Assembly (NCBI RefSeq): GCF_004959775.1
Contig: NZ_SJZG01000005.1
Coordinates: 186,001 to 250,000, forward strand
Source: Agromyces sp. H66
GTDB taxonomy: Bacteria; Actinomycetota; Actinomycetes; Actinomycetales; Microbacteriaceae
DNA: 64,000 bases
Direction of reading: 5' to 3'
Shown here: piece after piece, positions 1 through 8,629 of the stretch
How positions within the stretch are numbered: the stretch's first letter is position 1
Layout of the letters: every line of letters begins with the position of its first letter
The notes under the pieces: generated by a model
Told to the model about the DNA's origin: nothing
Databases searched by the model: none
The model's input: the letters and a program-made list of their open reading frames with translations, nothing else
Made by a program: the position numbers and the translations under genes

Positions 1-1
1 G

Positions 2-478
2 GACGAGGCCGGCGCGGAGGAGGCGCCGTCCGCACGCACGGAGCCCGAGGCATCCGCCCCTGCTCGATCACGCCGCGCGTCGTCACGCGGGGGGAAGGTG
101 AAGCCCGAGGAACCCTCGACGGAGGCCGCGTCGGAGGCGCCGCCCGAACCCGCCGCCGAACCTGCCGCGTCGAAGTCGACCGCGAAGGCGGCGGCACGTC
201 GCGCGAGCCCGGGGGCCGAGGAAACGCCGACGACGCGCAATCCCGGGCGCCTGCTGCTGAAGGCGCTGGAGTTGCTGCGGGCCAAGAACGACCAGGAGTG
301 GCAGGCGAGCGGTGCCGTGAAGAACCAGATGCTCCGCATGGACCCGGGCTTCCAGGAGCGCCGACTCGGTTTCGCATCGTTCACCGACTTCGTGAAGTCG
401 CGTGCGGGCGTGGTCGAACTCGACGAGACGGGCGGCAACCGCATCCGCATCCGCCCGAAGGCCGCCAAGAAGGACTGA
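2..478 (+). CDS. C-terminal part of an OST-HTH/LOTUS-domain protein (probably NYN-domain RNase-like), 5' truncated
   Basis: The reading frame is open from the window edge to a TGA at 476-478, so the start lies upstream. The visible part opens with a low-complexity Ala/Glu/Pro/Ser-rich linker, then ends in a compact domain of about 75 residues (from NPGRLLLKALELL to GNRIRIRPKA) resembling the OST-HTH/LOTUS RNA-binding fold that follows NYN nuclease domains in many actinobacterial proteins. The nuclease part cannot be seen. A GTG at 98 is in frame but sits in the linker and is not a credible start. It converges with the next gene, 18 bases away. Confidence 0.7.
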   Translation, partial: DEAGAEEAPSARTEPEASAPARSRRASSRGGKVKPEEPSTEAASEAPPEPAAEPAASKSTAKAAARRASPGAEETPTTRNPGRLLLKALELLRAKNDQEWQASGAVKNQMLRMDPGFQERRLGFASFTDFVKSRAGVVELDETGGNRIRIRPKAAKKD

Positions 479-496
479 CGGCAGACCGGAGTCCGC

Positions 497-1024
497 TCAG
501 CCGGAACGACGGCTGTCGCCGCCCGGTCCGTAGATGATGATCGCGGCGACCGGGATGATGAAGAACCACAGCCACGACCACGCGAAGTACCCGGCGAATC
601 CGAACAGGAAGAACAGCCCGACCGCGAGGAACGGGGTGAGCGCCATGATCGTGTCGCCGATGCGGCCGCCGAGCGCGCGTGAGCCGCGCGGCTCCCGATA
701 GGCGTCGGCGCCGTAACCGGTGATCGGTGCCGCGGGCGCCGGCGGCGCTGGGGGGACAGGGGGTGCGGCAGGCATGGGCCCCGGCACCGCCGTCGTCGGC
801 TGCGGCAACTGCTGCTCGGCGGGTGCCGAATCGGGAAGGTCGGCGAAGAGCGGCATGAGGTCGCCTCTGGTGACGGCTCTGCGCACGGCGCTCGCCCGCT
901 CCTGGTACTCGGTCTCGGCGAGGCGCCCCTCCGTGCGAGCGGCCGCGAGAGCGCCCACTGCCTCGTCGCGCTCGGCGTCGCTCAGCCGCAGGTCGGGCCG
1001 GTCTGGATTCGCATATCCGCTCAT
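497..1024 (-). CDS. DUF1707 (SHOCT-like) domain membrane protein
   Basis: This 175-residue protein has an N-terminal DUF1707 module (residues about 5-60, with LRLSDAERDEAVGALAAA and LAETEYQERASAVRRAVTRGD). A Pro/Ala-rich linker and two closely spaced hydrophobic segments near the C-terminus (about residues 125-165, Trp/Phe-rich) follow. In actinobacteria DUF1707 often serves as a cytoplasmic N-terminal module of small membrane proteins of unknown role. The ATG at 1024 is the first start that gives the family's usual N-terminus. The gene is divergent from the alcohol dehydrogenase gene. No specific function can be assigned. Confidence 0.85.
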   Translation of the reverse strand: MSGYANPDRPDLRLSDAERDEAVGALAAARTEGRLAETEYQERASAVRRAVTRGDLMPLFADLPDSAPAEQQLPQPTTAVPGPMPAAPPVPPAPPAPAAPITGYGADAYREPRGSRALGGRIGDTIMALTPFLAVGLFFLFGFAGYFAWSWLWFFIIPVAAIIIYGPGGDSRRSG

Positions 1025-1144
1025 GGGTCCAGCCTGCCGCGTCCGCACGGCGGAACGGAAGGACTTTCGTCCGCGACATCCGCCGCCTCGACCGTGCAGA
1101 CTGTGGCGCAGGCGGAACCGCCACGACGAACGGAGCACGTGGAC

Positions 1145-2179
1145 ATGAAAGCACTGCAATACCGCGAGATCGGCGCCGAACCCGAGGTGGTCGAGGTCGA
1201 GACACCCGAACCGGGTCCCGGTCAGGTACGCCTCAGGGTGACCGCAGCGGGCGCCTGCCATTCCGACAGCTTCCTCATGAGCCTCCCGGAGGACCAGTAC
1301 ACCTTCGGGCTGCCGCTCACGCTCGGCCACGAGGGTGTCGGCGTCGTCGACAAGCTGGGCGAGGGTGTCACCGGCCTCGAGCTCGGCGAGTCGGTGGCGG
1401 TGTACGGCCCGCAGGGCTGCGGCCGCTGCTACCAGTGCGCGCAGGGCAAGGAGAACTACTGCCCGCGTGCCGCCGAACTGGGCATCGCGCCTCCGGGCCT
1501 CGGTGCGCCCGGCTCGATGGCCGAGTACATGCTGGTGCCCGACGCGCGGCATCTCCTCCCGCTCGGCGACCTCGATCCGGTCGCGAACGTGGCGTTGACG
1601 GATGCCGGCCTGACCCCGTATCACGCGATCAAGATGTCGCTGCCGAAGCTCGTGCCCGGCTCGACCGCCGTCGTCATCGGTGCGGGCGGACTCGGCCACG
1701 TCGCGATCCAGATGCTGCGCGCCCTGACCCCCGCCATGGTGATCGCGCTCGACGTGAGCGTCGACAAGCTGAAGCTCGCGACCGAGGTGGGCGCGCACCA
1801 CGTGTTCCCGTCCGACGGCGAGTCCGCCGAACGGGTGCGGGAACTCACGCACGGCACGGGCGCCACCGCGGTGTTCGACTTCGTCGCGATCCAGCCGACC
1901 CTCGACTCGGGCCACGCCATGGTCGCCACGGAGGGCGACCAGGTGCTCGTCGGCGTCGGCGCCGGCACGCTGCCGAGCGGCGTGCTCGCGGGCCCGTACG
2001 ACTCCGCGGTGCGTTCGCCGTACTGGGGCTCGCGTTCGGAGCTCTTCGAGGTGTTCGAGCTGGCGCGGACGGGTCACGTGAAGGTGGAGACCGAGGTGTT
2101 CTCGCTCGACGAGGCGCCCGAGGCGTACCGGCGGCTGCACGACGGCACGCTCCGCGGTCGCGCGGTGGTGGTGCCCTAG
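1145..2179 (+). CDS. Zinc-dependent NAD(P) alcohol dehydrogenase, ADH-A-like
   Basis: This is a medium-chain dehydrogenase/reductase of 344 residues that interconverts alcohols and aldehydes or ketones in the cytoplasm. Visible features are the catalytic zinc ligands (CHSD near residue 38 and GHE near 62), the four-cysteine structural zinc loop (GCGRCYQCAQGKENYC), and the Rossmann motif GAGGLGHVA near residue 175. From memory, the whole chain closely follows the solvent-tolerant secondary alcohol dehydrogenase ADH-A of Rhodococcus ruber, which has about the same length; I could not align them. ATG 1145 is chosen because it starts at the family's MKALQY. Physiological substrate is not evident from neighbours. 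Confidence 0.92.
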   Translation: MKALQYREIGAEPEVVEVETPEPGPGQVRLRVTAAGACHSDSFLMSLPEDQYTFGLPLTLGHEGVGVVDKLGEGVTGLELGESVAVYGPQGCGRCYQCAQGKENYCPRAAELGIAPPGLGAPGSMAEYMLVPDARHLLPLGDLDPVANVALTDAGLTPYHAIKMSLPKLVPGSTAVVIGAGGLGHVAIQMLRALTPAMVIALDVSVDKLKLATEVGAHHVFPSDGESAERVRELTHGTGATAVFDFVAIQPTLDSGHAMVATEGDQVLVGVGAGTLPSGVLAGPYDSAVRSPYWGSRSELFEVFELARTGHVKVETEVFSLDEAPEAYRRLHDGTLRGRAVVVP

Positions 2180-2239
2180 GTCGGCTCGGGCGCGCGTCGC
2201 CCGTGTCGGAGCGGCGTGTGGTCCCGTCGGAGCGCGAGG

Positions 2240-3574
2240 ATGGAGACCATGTCGATTGCTCTCGAAGATCTCGCAGCCAAGGCGTATCTGTTCGGCTTCC
2301 CCCTCGTGTTCAACCTCGATCAGGTGCACCGGTACGTGACGACCGGCATCGGCAAGAACCCGGCCGCGCCCTGGAACCGGTTCAGCCATGCCCGCTCGCT
2401 GGCCGGCCCCGACGACACGTTCGTCACGATCAACAACGACACCGTCTACTCGATGGCGCAACTCGACCTCGGTGCGGGGCCGGTGAGGCTGGAGGTCCCC
2501 GACACGGCGGGCCGCTACTACGTGCTGCAGTTCGTGTCGGCCTGGACCGACAACTTCGCCTACGTCGGACATCGGGCGACCGGCACGGCGGCCGCCACGT
2601 ATCTGCTCGTCCCGCCGGGCTGGCAGGGCGAGCCGGCCGGAGAGACCGTCATCCACGTCCCCACCCGCGTCGCATCCATCGTCGGCCGGTGGGCGGTCGC
2701 GGGCGACGACGACCTGCCGGCGGCGCACGCGTTGCAGGATGTCACGACGCTGACGCCGATCGGATCGGCTCAGCCGGAGGGGCTTCCCGCGTACGACACC
2801 GGCCTCAGTGAAGCGCTGCAGTTCTTCGACCGGCTCAGGGCGTGGAGCCAGGCGTTCCCGCCTGCGCCGCGAGACGCGGACACGCTCGCCGGGTTCGAGC
2901 CGCTCGGCCTGACGACGATCGGCGCCACGCCGTACGGCATCGACGCGGAACTGGATGCAGCCCTGGAGGCCGGGTACGCGAAAGGCAGGGAGATGCTAGA
3001 CGGAGTCGTCGCGTCGGGTGGCGGCAACGCGATCGTGAACGGCTGGAACCTCGCCTACCACTCGTTCGACTACAACCTCGACTACTTCGAGGTGGGCTCC
3101 CTCGATGAGCCCGCATTCAAGATCGCGGATCCCGAGCGGCGGATCGTGCAGCGTGCGGGTGCAGCCCTGGGCGGGCTGTGGGGCAACCAGGCGTTCGAGG
3201 CGGCCTACATCGCCACGTACGTCGACGACCGGGGCGATCGGCTCACCGGCGAGCGCACCTACACCCTCACGCTGGACCCGCCGCCGCCCGTCGATGCGTT
3301 CTGGTCGCTCACGATGTACGACGTGCCCGACTACTACCTCGTGGACAATCCGATCGGGCGATACTCGATCGGCGACCGCACGCCCGGCATCCGGTACGAG
3401 GACGACGGGTCGCTGGTCATCACGATCTCCCACACGGAGCCGGAGGACGAGAGGGCCCGCGCCAACTGGCTCCCGGCTCCGGCCGGCGAGTTCCGCCCGG
3501 TGCTGCGGATGTACGAGCCCACCCGGGAGATCCTCGATCAGTCCTACCTCGTTCCCGCCATCGTGCGCGTCTGA
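2240..3574 (+). CDS. DUF1254/DUF1214 domain protein
   Basis: This protein of about 444 residues has an N-terminal DUF1254 half (AYLFGFPLVFNLDQ, then ITINNDTVYSMAQLDL-like sequence and DTAGRYYVLQFVSAWTDNFAYVG) and a C-terminal DUF1214 half (YTLTLDPPPPVDAFWSLTMYD, then a region ending IVRV). Such proteins are widespread and their biochemical role is not established. No signal peptide is visible, unlike many proteobacterial homologues. ATG 2240 has a GGAG seven bases upstream; ATG 2249 is an in-frame alternative. It follows the alcohol dehydrogenase by 60 bases and may be cotranscribed. Confidence 0.88.
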   Translation: METMSIALEDLAAKAYLFGFPLVFNLDQVHRYVTTGIGKNPAAPWNRFSHARSLAGPDDTFVTINNDTVYSMAQLDLGAGPVRLEVPDTAGRYYVLQFVSAWTDNFAYVGHRATGTAAATYLLVPPGWQGEPAGETVIHVPTRVASIVGRWAVAGDDDLPAAHALQDVTTLTPIGSAQPEGLPAYDTGLSEALQFFDRLRAWSQAFPPAPRDADTLAGFEPLGLTTIGATPYGIDAELDAALEAGYAKGREMLDGVVASGGGNAIVNGWNLAYHSFDYNLDYFEVGSLDEPAFKIADPERRIVQRAGAALGGLWGNQAFEAAYIATYVDDRGDRLTGERTYTLTLDPPPPVDAFWSLTMYDVPDYYLVDNPIGRYSIGDRTPGIRYEDDGSLVITISHTEPEDERARANWLPAPAGEFRPVLRMYEPTREILDQSYLVPAIVRV

Positions 3575-3610
3575 GTGCCGGAAGATCGACGTCTCGAGTG
3601 CTCCGCTTCC

Positions 3611-3955
3611 TCAGCTGCCGCGGTAGGTCGAGTACCCGAACGGGCTGAGCAGCAAGGGGATGTGGTAGTGCTCGGATGTCTCGGCGAGCTCGAACACGAT
3701 GACGACCTCGGGATAGAGCGTGGGACGGTCGCCGAAGTACGCGCCGGTGTCGAACACGACCCGGTACACGCCCGCGTCGAGCGCCTCGGGACCGAGCCGC
3801 GACGCTCGGCCGTCGGCGTCGGTCACGGCGTCCGCCACCGGCGACCAGGCGTCGGCGAGGCGGTCGCGTCGCTCGAGTCGCACCGCGACGCCGGCGGCCG
3901 GTCGGCCGAGCGAGGCGTCGAGCACGTGGCTGGTGACGTGGCTGCGCGCGCTCAT
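3611..3955 (-). CDS. uraH: 5-hydroxyisourate hydrolase
   Basis: This 114-residue protein is a transthyretin-like hydrolase that converts 5-hydroxyisourate, the product of urate oxidation, to OHCU. Diagnostic features are the N-terminal HVTSHVLD segment with catalytic His, the central arginine region (VYRVVFDTGAYF), the HYHIPLLLSPFGYSTYRGS C-terminus and the family's terminal YRGS tetrapeptide. It overlaps the upstream OHCU decarboxylase gene by four bases (ATGA), so the two are translationally coupled and form consecutive steps of urate breakdown. No urate oxidase gene is in the window. Confidence 0.95.
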   Translation of the reverse strand: MSARSHVTSHVLDASLGRPAAGVAVRLERRDRLADAWSPVADAVTDADGRASRLGPEALDAGVYRVVFDTGAYFGDRPTLYPEVVIVFELAETSEHYHIPLLLSPFGYSTYRGS

Positions 3956-4461
3956 GTCGCCGCTCCGATCCGGGTCGGGGCATCCGCGAAGAGCTTCTCG
4001 AGTCGCAGCAGCATGATCTCGCGGAGCTGCTCACCCACCACGGCGAGCTCGCTCGCGTCGTCGAGTTCGAGTCGCCGGTTCAGCTCATCCAGGATCTCCG
4101 ACCGCGATCGCCCGGCGGCGCGGATGAGGAAGACCCGGCCGAACCGCTCCTCGTAGGCGCGGTTGCCGGCGGCGATCGCCGCGGCGAGCTCGGCGGCGTC
4201 GGCCGACGACTGCTCGGCGCGTGAGAACCGCGCGGCCGCGCCGTCGCCCGTCGGCTTCTCGCCGATGCGCGGGTGCGCCGCGAGCGCCTCGTCGATCTCG
4301 GCCGGTGCGAGCGGGGTCGCGGCCGCCATCGCCGCGGCGAGGAGCTCGTCGAGCGACGCGTACGGCGCGGCATCCGCCACCTCGTCGACCCAGCGCTCGA
4401 CGTGCAGGCAGGCCCGCAGCTCGTCGCGGAACAGCTCGCGGGCCTCGGTTCGGTCGCTCAC
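3952..4461 (-). CDS. uraD: OHCU decarboxylase
   Basis: This enzyme of about 169 residues decarboxylates 2-oxo-4-hydroxy-4-carboxy-5-ureidoimidazoline to S-allantoin, the step after UraH. The catalytic HPRIGEKP motif is near residue 63, and the family's EERFG..FLIRAAGRS region follows. GTG 4461 is preferred over an upstream ATG (4500) because a strong AGGGGAGG lies seven bases before it and the resulting length matches the family. It is first in the two-gene uraD-uraH operon, transcribed leftward. Confidence 0.93.
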   Translation of the reverse strand: MSDRTEARELFRDELRACLHVERWVDEVADAAPYASLDELLAAAMAAATPLAPAEIDEALAAHPRIGEKPTGDGAAARFSRAEQSSADAAELAAAIAAGNRAYEERFGRVFLIRAAGRSRSEILDELNRRLELDDASELAVVGEQLREIMLLRLEKLFADAPTRIGAAT

Positions 4462-4672
4462 CCGGTGCTCCTCCCCTGCGGCTCCGTTAACTGTAGCCAT
4501 GCGGATGTCCCGCGGCTGCCTCCGACCGTCGACATCCGCCCGCGACATCCACTCGCCGGCGGCAACTGAGGGGATCACGACGACTGAGGTCGTTCCGGCC
4601 GTGATGCCCCCCAGTCGCCTCGAAGTCCTCAGATGCGCGACGCGGCCACGTCGAGACACCCGCGCAGCACCG

Positions 4673-5248
4673 TCAGCCCGAGCGACGCGAGTATTCGGCG
4701 ATGGTCACTCCGGACCCGTACGGCGTGCTCGACGTGAGCTCGAAGTCACGCGGCCGGTAGGCGTCCCCAGCGAACAGCGGGATGCCCGCGCCGAAGAGCA
4801 CGGGGTTCACCTTGAGCACGAGCCGGTCGATCTCGTCGACGAGTGCGGCCGCGAGGCCGCCGCCGCCGCAGAGCCAGATGTCCGCACCCTGCTCTTGCTT
4901 CAGGGCGCGCACGACGTCGACCGGGTCGTCGGCGGTCACATCGAGCCGGTCGCCCTCCGCGCTTCGAGACCGCGAGAACACGACCTGTCGGAGGTGCGAG
5001 TACGGACTGGTCACGCCGAACGACAGCCCCACGGCGTAGGTGTTCCAGCCCATGAGCACGGTGTCGAACACCTCGCCGGGCTGCTCGATGCCGAGCGCCG
5101 CCGCAGCCGCGGTGGGCACCGTGTCGGGGTAGCGGGCGTAGATGGCGTCCATGTGGTCGCCCTCGGCGAGGAGCGCGTCGTATTCGCCCGCGGGGCCCGC
5201 GATGTATCCGTCGAGGCTGGCGGCGACGTAGTACACGAGGTTTCGCAT
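4673..5248 (-). CDS. Dihydrofolate reductase family (RibD C-terminal-like) protein
   Basis: This 191-residue protein begins MRNLVYYVAASLDGYIAG, the first strand and NADPH loop of the RibD_C/dihydrofolate-reductase-like fold. It also has a DTVLMGWNTYAV segment and the glycine-rich ADIWLCGGGGLAAALVDEID dinucleotide loop. Family members are NADPH-dependent reductases, many of unknown substrate and often next to TetR or ArsR regulators. It is divergent from a TetR regulator across a 78-base gap carrying repeated half-sites, so it is the probable target of that regulator. Confidence 0.88.
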   Translation of the reverse strand: MRNLVYYVAASLDGYIAGPAGEYDALLAEGDHMDAIYARYPDTVPTAAAAALGIEQPGEVFDTVLMGWNTYAVGLSFGVTSPYSHLRQVVFSRSRSAEGDRLDVTADDPVDVVRALKQEQGADIWLCGGGGLAAALVDEIDRLVLKVNPVLFGAGIPLFAGDAYRPRDFELTSSTPYGSGVTIAEYSRRSG

Positions 5249-5261
5249 TCGTTGATTCCAA

Positions 5262-5310
5262 TCACAACCGATGTAGTGGTTGAGCGAAAGTACCACAGCC
5301 GTAGTGGTTG
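5262..5310. promoter_or_regulatory. Putative TetR operator region with repeated GTAGTGGTTG
   Basis: The divergent gap between the reductase (start 5248) and TetR gene (start 5327) holds two exact copies of GTAGTGGTTG (5273-5282 and 5301-5310), 28 bases apart. Inverted partners CAACC (about 5264) and ACCAC (5292-5296) accompany them. The first copy with its upstream CACAACC forms an imperfect palindrome, as TetR operators usually do. Function is inferred from position and symmetry. Confidence 0.55.
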
Positions 5311-5326
5311 CGTCTACACTCGACGC

Positions 5327-5902
5327 ATGGCCAGGAACGAGGAGCGGCGTCGAAAGATCACGGATGCCGCGATCGACGTGCTCGCCCGCGACGGCGCCCG
5401 CGGCCTCACGCATCGGGCTGTCGATCATGCCGCCGACGTGCCGCAGGGCACCACCTCGAACTACTTCCGGAGCCGCGACGCGCTCATCGCCGGACTCGTC
5501 GACCGCATCGCCGAGCGACTCGCGCCCACCGACGCCGACCTCGCCGCACGCGCGGGAGAGCCGCCGAGTCGAGCACTCTTCGCCGAGTACCTGCGCGACA
5601 TCGTCAGGCGCCTCACCGCCGAGCCTGCGGTCACGCTCGCGCTCTTCGAGCTGAGGCTCGAGGGCACCCGCCGTCCCGAGGTCGCCGCGGTGCTCTCAGC
5701 GTGGCAGCGTGCCGCCTTCGACGCGGATGTCGCGTTCAACACGGCCGCGGGGCTGCCCGGCGGCTCCCGCGAGATCGCCCTGTTCCACTACGCGGTCGAC
5801 GGACTCGTGTTCGACCGGCTCACGTCGCCCATCGATCCCGGCACCCCGACCGACGAGATCGTCGACGCGCTCGTCGCGGGTTTGCTGCCCGAGCGGGACT
5901 GA
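5327..5902 (+). CDS. TetR family transcriptional regulator
   Basis: This 191-residue regulator has an N-terminal helix-turn-helix at about residues 8-55 (RKITDAAIDVLARDGARGLTH, then HAADVPQGTTSNYFRSRDAL), typical of TetR repressors. A helical ligand-binding domain follows. The gene is divergent from the dihydrofolate-reductase-like gene. Repeated half-sites between them suggest it represses itself and that neighbour in response to an unknown small molecule. The first in-frame ATG with the MARNEERRRKI start was chosen. Confidence 0.92.
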   Translation: MARNEERRRKITDAAIDVLARDGARGLTHRAVDHAADVPQGTTSNYFRSRDALIAGLVDRIAERLAPTDADLAARAGEPPSRALFAEYLRDIVRRLTAEPAVTLALFELRLEGTRRPEVAAVLSAWQRAAFDADVAFNTAAGLPGGSREIALFHYAVDGLVFDRLTSPIDPGTPTDEIVDALVAGLLPERD

Positions 5903-5970
5903 GCGCCCGATCCGGGCTGAATCCCCCGCGCGCCTCACCCCACCCGGAAGCCCTCAATTGCATCGCGTCC

Positions 5971-6008
5971 TGTGGTCTGACCACATCTGCTACTGTGGTC
6001 TGACCACA
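5971..6008 (+). promoter_or_regulatory. Twin FadR/LldR-type operators
   Basis: Two exact copies of TGTGGTCTGACCACA lie at 5971-5985 and 5994-6008. Each is a palindrome apart from its central base and contains the TGGTC..GACCA core that FadR-subfamily GntR repressors such as LldR and PdhR recognise. Centre spacing is 23 bases, about two helical turns. They directly precede the lldR-lldD pair, so autoregulation by LldR is the simple reading. Confidence 0.85.
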
Positions 6009-6028
6009 TGGCGCAGATGGAGGACGGC

Positions 6029-6799
6029 ATGGGCGACGAGGCATCCGCTCGCTCGATCGAGCCGCGCGCCTGGCAGACCGTGCTCGAGCACGTCGAGCGG
6101 CAGCTCGTCGACGGCAGCCTCGCACCCGGCGACCGCCTGCCCGGCGAGCGCGCGCTCTCGGCAGCCCTCGGGGTCGGCCGGTCGAGCGTGCGCGAGGCGC
6201 TGCGCGTGCTGGAAGTGCTCGGCCTGATCCGCACGCACGCCGGCTCGGGTCCGAACGCCGGCGCCATCATCATCGCCACGCCGGGCGGCGCAATGAGCGC
6301 ACTGATGCGCCTGCAGGTCGCGGCGAGCGGATTCCCGGTCGCCGATATCGTGCGCACCCGGCTCGTGCTCGAGGCATCCGTCGCCGGCGATCTCGCCGAC
6401 GCACAGGCCGGCCACGAGGCATCCACTCGCCCCGATCTCTCCGCCGCCGATCGCCTGCTCGACGCCATGGACTCCCCCGAGCTCGAACCACCCGAGTTCC
6501 TCGCGCTCGACGCGGCCTTCCACCTGGCGCTGGCCGAGGCATCCGGTAACCAGGTCATCACCGCCACCATGGCGGGCCTGCGCAGCGGGATCGAGGGGTA
6601 CGCGCTCGCCGGCCTCGAGAGGCTCGGCGACTGGGACGCGACCAGCGCCCGCCTGCGGCGCGAGCACCGCGGCATCGTCGAGGCGATCAAGGCAGCGGAT
6701 GCCGCGACCGCACGCGCCCGCATCCACCACCACATCTCGGGCTACTACGCCGAGATCTCCCCCGAACCCGTACCGAAAGAGGCAGCGACGACATGCTGA
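6029..6799 (+). CDS. lldR: FadR/GntR family regulator, LldR-like
   Basis: This is a 256-residue regulator with an N-terminal winged helix (about residues 15-80: [30 protein letters not shown]) and a C-terminal FCD ligand domain (acidic/histidine metal-site helices, for example [14 protein letters not shown]). ATG 6029 is preferred because GGAGG lies five bases upstream. ATG 6008 overlaps the second operator and lacks a Shine-Dalgarno sequence. The gene overlaps the lactate dehydrogenase gene by seven bases, and the upstream twin TGGTC-GACCA operators fit LldR. It is expected to repress lldD without L-lactate. Confidence 0.9.
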   Translation: MGDEASARSIEPRAWQTVLEHVERQLVDGSLAPGDRLPGERALSAALGVGRSSVREALRVLEVLGLIRTHAGSGPNAGAIIIATPGGAMSALMRLQVAASGFPVADIVRTRLVLEASVAGDLADAQAGHEASTRPDLSAADRLLDAMDSPELEPPEFLALDAAFHLALAEASGNQVITATMAGLRSGIEGYALAGLERLGDWDATSARLRREHRGIVEAIKAADAATARARIHHHISGYYAEISPEPVPKEAATTC

Positions 6800-8214
6800 A
6801 GCGCCAGTTCCCGAACCCCCGCGAGCTCGGCGAGCTCATGCGATTCAGGAAGCCGACCCTGAATCCCACCGACCGCCGGCTCGAGCGGGCCCTCACCATC
6901 GCCGACCTGCGCGCGATCGCGAAACGGCGCACGCCCAAAGCGCCGTTCGAGTACACCGAGGGTGCGGCCGAAGGCGAGCTCTCGCTCGCGCGCGCACGCC
7001 AGGCGTTCGAGGACGTGGAGTTCCACCCGTCGATCCTGCGCAACGTGCCCGTCGTCGACACCAGCCGCGACGTGCTCGGGGGCCCGAGCGCCCTGCCGTT
7101 CGGCATCGCGCCCACTGGGTTCACGCGCATGATGCAGACCGAGGGCGAGGTCGCCGGCGCCGGCGCGGCGGGCGCGGCGGGCATCCCGTTCACGCTCTCG
7201 ACGCTCGGCACCACGTCGATCGAGGACGTGAGGGCGGCCAATCCGACCGGCCGCAACTGGTTCCAGCTCTACGTGCTGCGCAATCGCGAGATCTCGTTCG
7301 GGCTCGTCGAGCGTGCGGCATCCGCGGGCTTCGACTCGCTCTTCTTCACGGTCGACACGCCCGTCGCGGGTGCGCGTCTGCGCGACAAGCGCAACGGGTT
7401 CTCGATCCCGCCGCAGCTGACGCTCGGCACGGTCGTCAACGCGATCCCGAGGCCGGCGTGGTGGATCAACTTCCTCACCACCCCGCCGCTCGAGTTCGCC
7501 TCGCTCACCTCGACCGGCGGCACCGTCGCCGAGTTGATCGAGTGGGCGATGGACCCCACGATCTCGTTCGAGGACCTCGACGTCATCCGCGAGATGTGGC
7601 CGGGCAAGATCGTGGTCAAGGGCGTGCAGACCGTGGAGGACGCGAAGCTCCTCGCCGACCGCGGCGTCGACGGCATCGTGCTGTCGAACCACGGCGGCCG
7701 CCAGCTCGACCGTGCGCCCATCCCGTTCCACCTGCTGCCGCACGTGGTGCGCGAGGTCGGCAACGACCTCGAGGTGCACCTCGACACCGGCATCATGAAC
7801 GGCGCCGACATCGTCGCGTCGATCGCACTCGGCGCGCGGTTCACGCTCGTCGGGCGCGCGTACCTGTACGGGCTCATGGCCGGCGGTCGTCGGGGCGTCG
7901 ACAGAACCATCGCGATCCTCCGCTCCGAGGTCGAGCGCACGATGAAGCTCCTCGAGGTCGCCACGCTCGACGAGCTCGGCCCGCAGCACGTGACGCAGCT
8001 CGCGCGCCTGCAGCCCGTCGCCAAGCCGGTGGCGGATGCCGCGGCCGCCGCCGCGTCGTCGAAGCCGAAGGCCGTGCGCTCACCTCGACCGTCGGGCCAG
8101 TTGAAGGCGACGACATCGCAGGCGACGACATCGCAGGCGACATCATCGAAGGCGACATCATCGAAGGCGGCGTCGTCCTCGAAGGCCCCCACCCGAAGGG
8201 CGGTCACGAAGTAG
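6793..8214 (+). CDS. lldD: FMN-dependent L-lactate dehydrogenase (alpha-hydroxy-acid oxidizing)
   Basis: This enzyme of 473 residues oxidises L-lactate to pyruvate at the membrane using FMN. Family motifs are [13 protein letters not shown] near the N-terminus, [17 protein letters not shown], the substrate-binding [10 protein letters not shown] loop with catalytic histidine, and the FMN-phosphate site [12 protein letters not shown]. It is cotranscribed with lldR. About 75 residues at the C-terminus are extra for the family and end in a Lys/Ala/Thr/Ser repeat tail. The 3' end overlaps the convergent PQ-loop gene by 11 bases. Confidence 0.93.
   Translation: MLKRQFPNPRELGELMRFRKPTLNPTDRRLERALTIADLRAIAKRRTPKAPFEYTEGAAEGELSLARARQAFEDVEFHPSILRNVPVVDTSRDVLGGPSALPFGIAPTGFTRMMQTEGEVAGAGAAGAAGIPFTLSTLGTTSIEDVRAANPTGRNWFQLYVLRNREISFGLVERAASAGFDSLFFTVDTPVAGARLRDKRNGFSIPPQLTLGTVVNAIPRPAWWINFLTTPPLEFASLTSTGGTVAELIEWAMDPTISFEDLDVIREMWPGKIVVKGVQTVEDAKLLADRGVDGIVLSNHGGRQLDRAPIPFHLLPHVVREVGNDLEVHLDTGIMNGADIVASIALGARFTLVGRAYLYGLMAGGRRGVDRTIAILRSEVERTMKLLEVATLDELGPQHVTQLARLQPVAKPVADAAAAAASSKPKAVRSPRPSGQLKATTSQATTSQATSSKATSSKAASSSKAPTRRAVTK
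8104..8181 (+). repeat. Tandem 15-base repeats coding a KATTS-type tail
   Basis: Four consecutive 15-base units (8104-8118, 8119-8133, 8134-8148, 8149-8163) and a longer degenerate fifth (8164-8181) encode [20 protein letters not shown] and KAASSS at the end of LldD. The period is a multiple of three, so unit gain or loss stays in frame. Such basic, Ser/Thr-rich tails evolve by slippage. Confidence 0.9.
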
Positions 8215-8491
8215 CCTGGCGCCGCCGCTCCCATGCGGCGCGATAGCGCAGGAACCAGGTCAGCATCAGCGCCGACGCCACCAGGTAGAACCCGTGCAGG
8301 AACCAGATCGGCCCCATCGGCAGGCTGAAGACGTAGACGGAGTGCACGGCGTTGCCGACGTTGATGATCGCGATGTTGCCGAGACTGTACGACGACAGGT
8401 CCTTCGTGCGCGCGGCCTTCACCAGCATGGGCAGGTAGCTCATGGCGAAGAGACCGGTCGAGAGGACGCCGGCGATCACGGCGAGGTCCAT
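8204..8491 (-). CDS. PQ-loop/SemiSWEET-like three-helix membrane protein
   Basis: This 95-residue protein has three predicted membrane helices (about residues 3-22, 35-55 and 60-82) and a basic C-terminus. The first helix ends with [20 protein letters not shown], which resembles the helix-1 signature (P-Q followed by a basic loop and S-S-Y-S) of PQ-loop and SemiSWEET sugar transporters, with Met in place of Gln. Family members dimerise to form small-solute channels. ATG 8491 starts just before helix 1. Its 3' end overlaps lldD. Substrate unknown. Confidence 0.72.
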   Translation of the reverse strand: MDLAVIAGVLSTGLFAMSYLPMLVKAARTKDLSSYSLGNIAIINVGNAVHSVYVFSLPMGPIWFLHGFYLVASALMLTWFLRYRAAWERRRQATS

Positions 8492-8629
8492 GTCAGCGAC
8501 GCTACGGATGACGCGTCGTCGCGGCATCCGGAGTGCCACCTGTTCCCGGATGCCACATGGATCGAGATATCCGTCCACGGCGCAGCTCACGCCCCGGACC
8601 TCAGGTCAGGGCGTGCTCGGAGACGTCGA

